In this document: positions 59,604-64,000 of the stretch, in pieces
Position numbering within the stretch: position 1 is the stretch's first letter
Layout: each line of letters begins with the position of its first letter
Source of the DNA: Eriocheir sinensis
Taxonomy: Eukaryota > Arthropoda > Malacostraca > Decapoda > Varunidae
Reading direction: 5' to 3'
DNA: 64,000 bases
NCBI RefSeq assembly: GCF_024679095.1
Contig: NW_026111769.1
Span: 126,501-190,500 of the forward strand
Notes under the pieces: model-generated
Databases searched by the model: none
What the model saw: the letters and a program-made list of their open reading frames with translations, nothing else
What the model was told of the DNA's origin: nothing
Program-made: the position numbers and the translations under genes

Positions 59604-62107
59604 GTATCAAAATAAATAAACAAAATAGCAATAAAATAATGTAAATTTGTATGAGAAAACATATACAAATACACATAAAATAACGCAAATTTCGAAAAAT
59701 ATATATGTACAAAAATGCACATAAAATAAAGTAAATTTGCATAAAAATATATATACAAAACACACATTAAATAATGTAAATGCGTACATAAAATAACCTA
59801 AATTTGTATAAAACTATATACAAAATACACAAAAATATTTAAAATTTGTATGAAAAGAAATATACAAAATACTCATAAAATTAGGTAAATTTGTATTGAA
59901 ATACATATACAAAATACACATAAAATAATGTAAATTTGAATGAAAATATATAAACAAATACACTTAAAATAACGTAAATTCGTATAAAATATATATGCAA
60001 GATACACATTAAATAATGTAAATGTGTATAAAAAAATATATACAAAAAAGAAATAGAATAATGTAAAATCCTATCAATATAAATACACAGAATATCAATA
60101 AAATAATGTAAATTTGTATAAAAAAAAAGAAAGATGCAAAATTCCCATAAAATAGCGCATTTTTTATAAAAAATATATATATACCAAAATACACATAAAA
60201 TATTTAAATTTGTATTGAAATAAATATACAAAATGCATATACAGAAAGGTAAATATGTATTGAAAGAGATATTCAAAAATACATATAAAACAAAGTAAAT
60301 TTGTTTCAAAATATATATACGAATACACATAAAATAAGGTAGATTTCTATAGAAATATATATACAAAATACCCATGAAATTATGTAAATACGTATAAAAA
60401 TATATATACAAAATGCATATCTAGGTAAATTCGTGTCAAAATAAATAAACAAAATATCATGAAAAGAATGTGTATTTGTATGAAAATAAATAATAGATAA
60501 TAAATTTGTATGAAATATATATGCAAGATACACGTTAAATAATGTAGAAATGTATAAAAAAATATATATACAAAAAACTAATAGAATAATGTGAAATCGT
60601 ATAAAAAAAACACCGCATATTAATAAAATAATGTAAATTTGTATGAAAATAAAGATGCAAAATTCCCATTAAATAGCGCATTTCTTATAAAAATATATAT
60701 ACCAAAATACACATAAAATATTTAAATTTGTATTGAAATAAATATACAAAATGCACATACAATAAGGTAAACTTGTATTGAAAGAGATATGCAAAAATAC
60801 ATATAAAACAATGTAAATTTGTCTCAAAATATATATACGAATACACATAAAATAACGTAGATTTCTATATAAATATATATACAAAATACACATAAAATTA
60901 AGTAAATACGTATAAAAATAGATATACAAAATACACATAGAATAATGTAAAATTGTTTAAAAAAAAATAAACAGAATATAAATAAAATAATGTAAACTTG
61001 TATGAAAATAAAAATGCAAAATACCCATAAAATAAAGCATATTTTTATAAAAATACATATACAAAAAAACATATAGCATAATTTAATTTGTATTAAAATT
61101 AATATACAAAATGCATAAACAATAAGGTAAATTTGTATTGAAAAATATGCAAAATACACATAAAACAGTGTAAATTTATTTCAAAATCTATATACGAATA
61201 CTCATAAGTCAACGTAGATTTCTATAGAAATATATATACAAAATACACATCAAATGATGTAAACACGTATAAAAATATATTTATATAAAATACACATTAA
61301 ATAATGTAAATTCGCGTCAAAATAAATAAACAAAATATCAATAAAAGAATGTGTATTTGTATGAAAATAGATATACAATATACACATAAAATCACCTAAA
61401 TTTGTGTAAAACTATATACAAAAATACATTTACAAAATACACATAAAATAATGTAAATTTGAATGAAAATATATAAACAAATACACTTAAAATAACGTAA
61501 ATTTGTATTAAATATATATAAAAAATACACATTAAATAATGTAAATATGTATAAAAAAATATATACAAAACACAAATAGAATAATATAAAATCGTATCAA
61601 AATAAATACACAGAATATTAATAAAATAATGTAAATTTGTATGAAAATTAAGATGCAAAATACCCACAAAATAACTCATTTTTTATAAAAATATATATAC
61701 CAAGACACACATAAAATATTTGAATTTGTATTAAAATAAATATACAAAATGCACATACAATAAGGTAAATTTGTATTGAAATAGATATGCAAAATACATA
61801 TAAAACCATGTAAATTTTTTTCAAAATATATATACGAATACACATAAAATAACGTAGATTTCTATGAAAATAAATATACAAAACACACATAAAATTAAGT
61901 AAATACGTATAAAAAAAGGTATACAAAATACACATAAAATAATGTAAACTCGTATGAAAATAAATAAAGAAAATACTAATAAAAGAATGTGTATTGTATA
62001 AATATAAATATACAAAATACAAATAAAATAACGTAAATTTATATAAAACTATATGCAAAAATACACAAAAGTAATTAAATTTGTGTGAAAATAGATATAC
62101 AAAATAC
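59604..62107 (-). repeat. Reverse block
   Basis: Collinear with 16,926-19,409. Begins at TTCGTATCAAAATAAATAAAC and carries the same TATCTAGGTAAATTCGTGTC joint at 60,418 that is present near 17,730. Confidence 0.88.
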
Positions 62108-62124
62108 ATGTGTATTTTGTATAT
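62095..62124. repeat. Stem-loop at orientation switch, second copy
   Basis: Same 13 bp arms ATATACAAAATAC and GTATTTTGTATAT around ATGT as at 19,397-19,426. Confidence 0.92.
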
Positions 62125-62697
62125 TTATTTTCATACAAATTGAAATTATTTTTGTTTATTTTTTTATATATTTTCACACAAATTCTCGTTATCTTATGTG
62201 TATTTTGTATATTTATTTTTTCTACAAATATACGTTCTTATATCTGAATTTTGTTTATTGAGTTCGAAAACAATTTCCCTTCTTTTGTATATCTATTTTT
62301 ATACAAATTAAAATACTTCTGTGTATTTTTGTATATAGTTTTATATAAATTTACGTTATTTTATGTGTATTTTGTATAGTTATATTTATACAAATACACA
62401 TTCTTTTATTGGTATTTTTTTATTTATTTTGATACGAATTTACATTATTTTATGTGTATTTTGTATACATTTGTATACATTTGTATTTACTTCATTTTAT
62501 GTGAATTTTGTATATATATTTTTATAGAAATCTACGTTATTTTATATGTATTCGTATATATATTTTGAAACAAATTTACATTCTTTTATATGTATTTTGC
62601 ATATCTATTTCAATACAAATTTACCTTATTGTATGTGTTTTTTATATATTTATTTTAATACAAATTTAATTTTTTTATGTGTATTTTGGTTTATATG
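62108..62697 (+). repeat. Forward block
   Basis: About 13 forward units matching 19,410-19,985. Slightly diverged near 62,270 (GAGTTCGAAAACAATTTCCC against GAGTTTGAAACGAATTTACC). Ends abruptly after TTTTGGTTTATATGG. Confidence 0.85.
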
Positions 62698-64000
62698 GTA
62701 AGGTAAATTTGTATTGAAAGAGATATTCAAAAATACATATAAAACAATGTAAATTTGTTTCAAAATATATATACGAATACACATAAAATAACGTAGATAT
62801 CTATAAAAATATATTCAAAATACACATAAAATGAAGTAAATACGTATAAAAAAATGAATACAAAATACACATAAAAATCGTATCAAAATAAATAAACAAA
62901 ATACCAGTAAAAGAATGTGTATTTGTATAAATATAGATATACAAAATACACAGAAAATATCGTAAATTTGTATAAAACTATATACAAAAATACACAGAAG
63001 TAATTAAATTTGTATGAAAATATATATACAAAATACAGCTAAAATAAGCTAAATTTGAATTGAAATGTACATACAAAATACATAAAATAATGTAAATCTG
63101 TATCAAAATATTTATACAAATACATATAATAACGTAGATTTGTTTAAAATATATAAACAGAATACACATTAAGTAATGTAAATACGTATAAAAATATGTA
63201 CAATATACATATAATCATGTAATTCGTATCAAAATAAATAAACAAAATAGCAATAAAATAATGTAAATTTGTATGAGAAAACATATACAAATAACGCAAA
63301 TTTCTATAAAAATATATGTACAAAAATGCACATAAAATAAAGTAAATTTGCATAAAAATATATATACAAAACACACACTAAATAATGTAAATCCGTACAT
63401 AAAATAGCCTAAATTTGTATAAAACTATATACAAAAATACACAAAAATAATTTAAATTTGTTTGAAAAGAAATATACAAAATACACATAAAACTAGGTAA
63501 ATTTGTATTGAAATACATATACAAAATACACATCAAATAATGTAAATTTGAATGAAAATATATAAACAAAAACACTTAAAATAACGTAAATTTGTATAAA
63601 ATATATATGCAAGATACACATTAAATAATGTAAATGTGTATAAAAAAAATATATACAAAAAACAAATAGAATAATGTAAAATCGTATCAAAATAAATACA
63701 CAGAATATCAATAAAATATGTAAATTTGTATGAAAATAAAGATGCAAAATTCCCAAAATTTATTGCATTTTTAATAAAAATATATTTACCAAAATACACA
63801 TAAAATATTTAAATTTGTATTGAAATAAATATACAAAATGCATATACAGTAAGGTAAATTTGTATTGAAAGAGATATTAAAAAATACATATAAAACAATG
63901 TAATTTGTTTTAAAATATATATACGAATACACATAAAATAAAGTAGATTTCTATAGAAATATATATACAAAATACATATGAAATTATGTAAATACGTATA
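62698..64000 (-). repeat. Reverse block running off the window
   Basis: About 29 reverse units. The first unit resembles the TAAGGTAAATTTGTATTG series near 23,352, then the order follows about 22,260 to 23,490. This fits a second pass through the region that starts after 20,440, with about 2.3 kb (roughly 19,985-22,250) left out. Confidence 0.83.

Larger units (their letters stand above)
57217..62697. repeat. Long-range segmental copy, right member
   Basis: Repeats 14,763-19,985 with the same orientation switches and the same stem-loop at the second switch. Differences include the inverted insert at 58,263-58,461 and a local ACATTTGTATACATTTGT duplication near 62,467. Ends in TTTGGTTTATATGGTAAGG. 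Confidence 0.82.

Overview
The whole 64 kb is one AT-rich satellite-type array. I found no gene, RNA gene, transposon, CRISPR array or unique-sequence island. The basic unit is a minisatellite of about 45 bp (range seen about 43-47). Each unit carries ATGTGTATTTTG, a TATATATA core, a variable junction, and ACAAATTTACATTATTTT. The consensus is about 13% GC and about 56% T on its T-rich strand, and the window holds roughly 1,400 units. Such a gene-free, multi-level tandem array points to a eukaryotic nuclear chromosome (heterochromatin, pericentromere, subtelomere or similar). The species cannot be identified from this sequence. The many stop-free stretches on both strands arise because 45 is divisible by 3; I do not treat them as genes. 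Layout: units run T-rich-strand-forward (+) in some blocks and reversed (-) in others, with about 25 blocks and sharp switches. 1-3,068 is a mosaic of diverged + units with a 190 bp inverted patch. 3,069-9,322 and about 22,500-28,750 are the arms of a roughly 6.2 kb inverted repeat. Between them lie a 3.7-3.8 kb tandem duplication (5,639-13,163), a 0.64 kb tandem duplication (13,723-15,007) and mixed-orientation blocks. From 27,014 to 57,216 is a direct tandem array of a higher-order repeat of about 7.17 kb. Each repeat has a + part of about 1.9 kb and a - part of about 5.3 kb. There are three full, nearly identical copies (29,511-36,677; 36,678-43,833; 43,834-51,017), a collapsed 2.5 kb copy before them, and a rearranged partial copy after them. 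57,217-62,697 copies 14,763-19,985, and 62,698-64,000 resembles 22,250-23,490. This suggests a still larger repeat of about 42 kb whose second copy starts at 57,217. Nothing here works as a gene system. The interest is structural: a minisatellite organised at about 45 bp, about 0.5-1 kb, 7.17 kb and perhaps about 42 kb, with repeated orientation switching. The same stem-loop lies at every - to + hinge of the 7.17 kb array, (AT)n tracts have expanded from the unit's TA core, and there is a recent fold-back palindrome at 58,461. Boundaries were read by eye and are good to about 20 bp unless stated otherwise.
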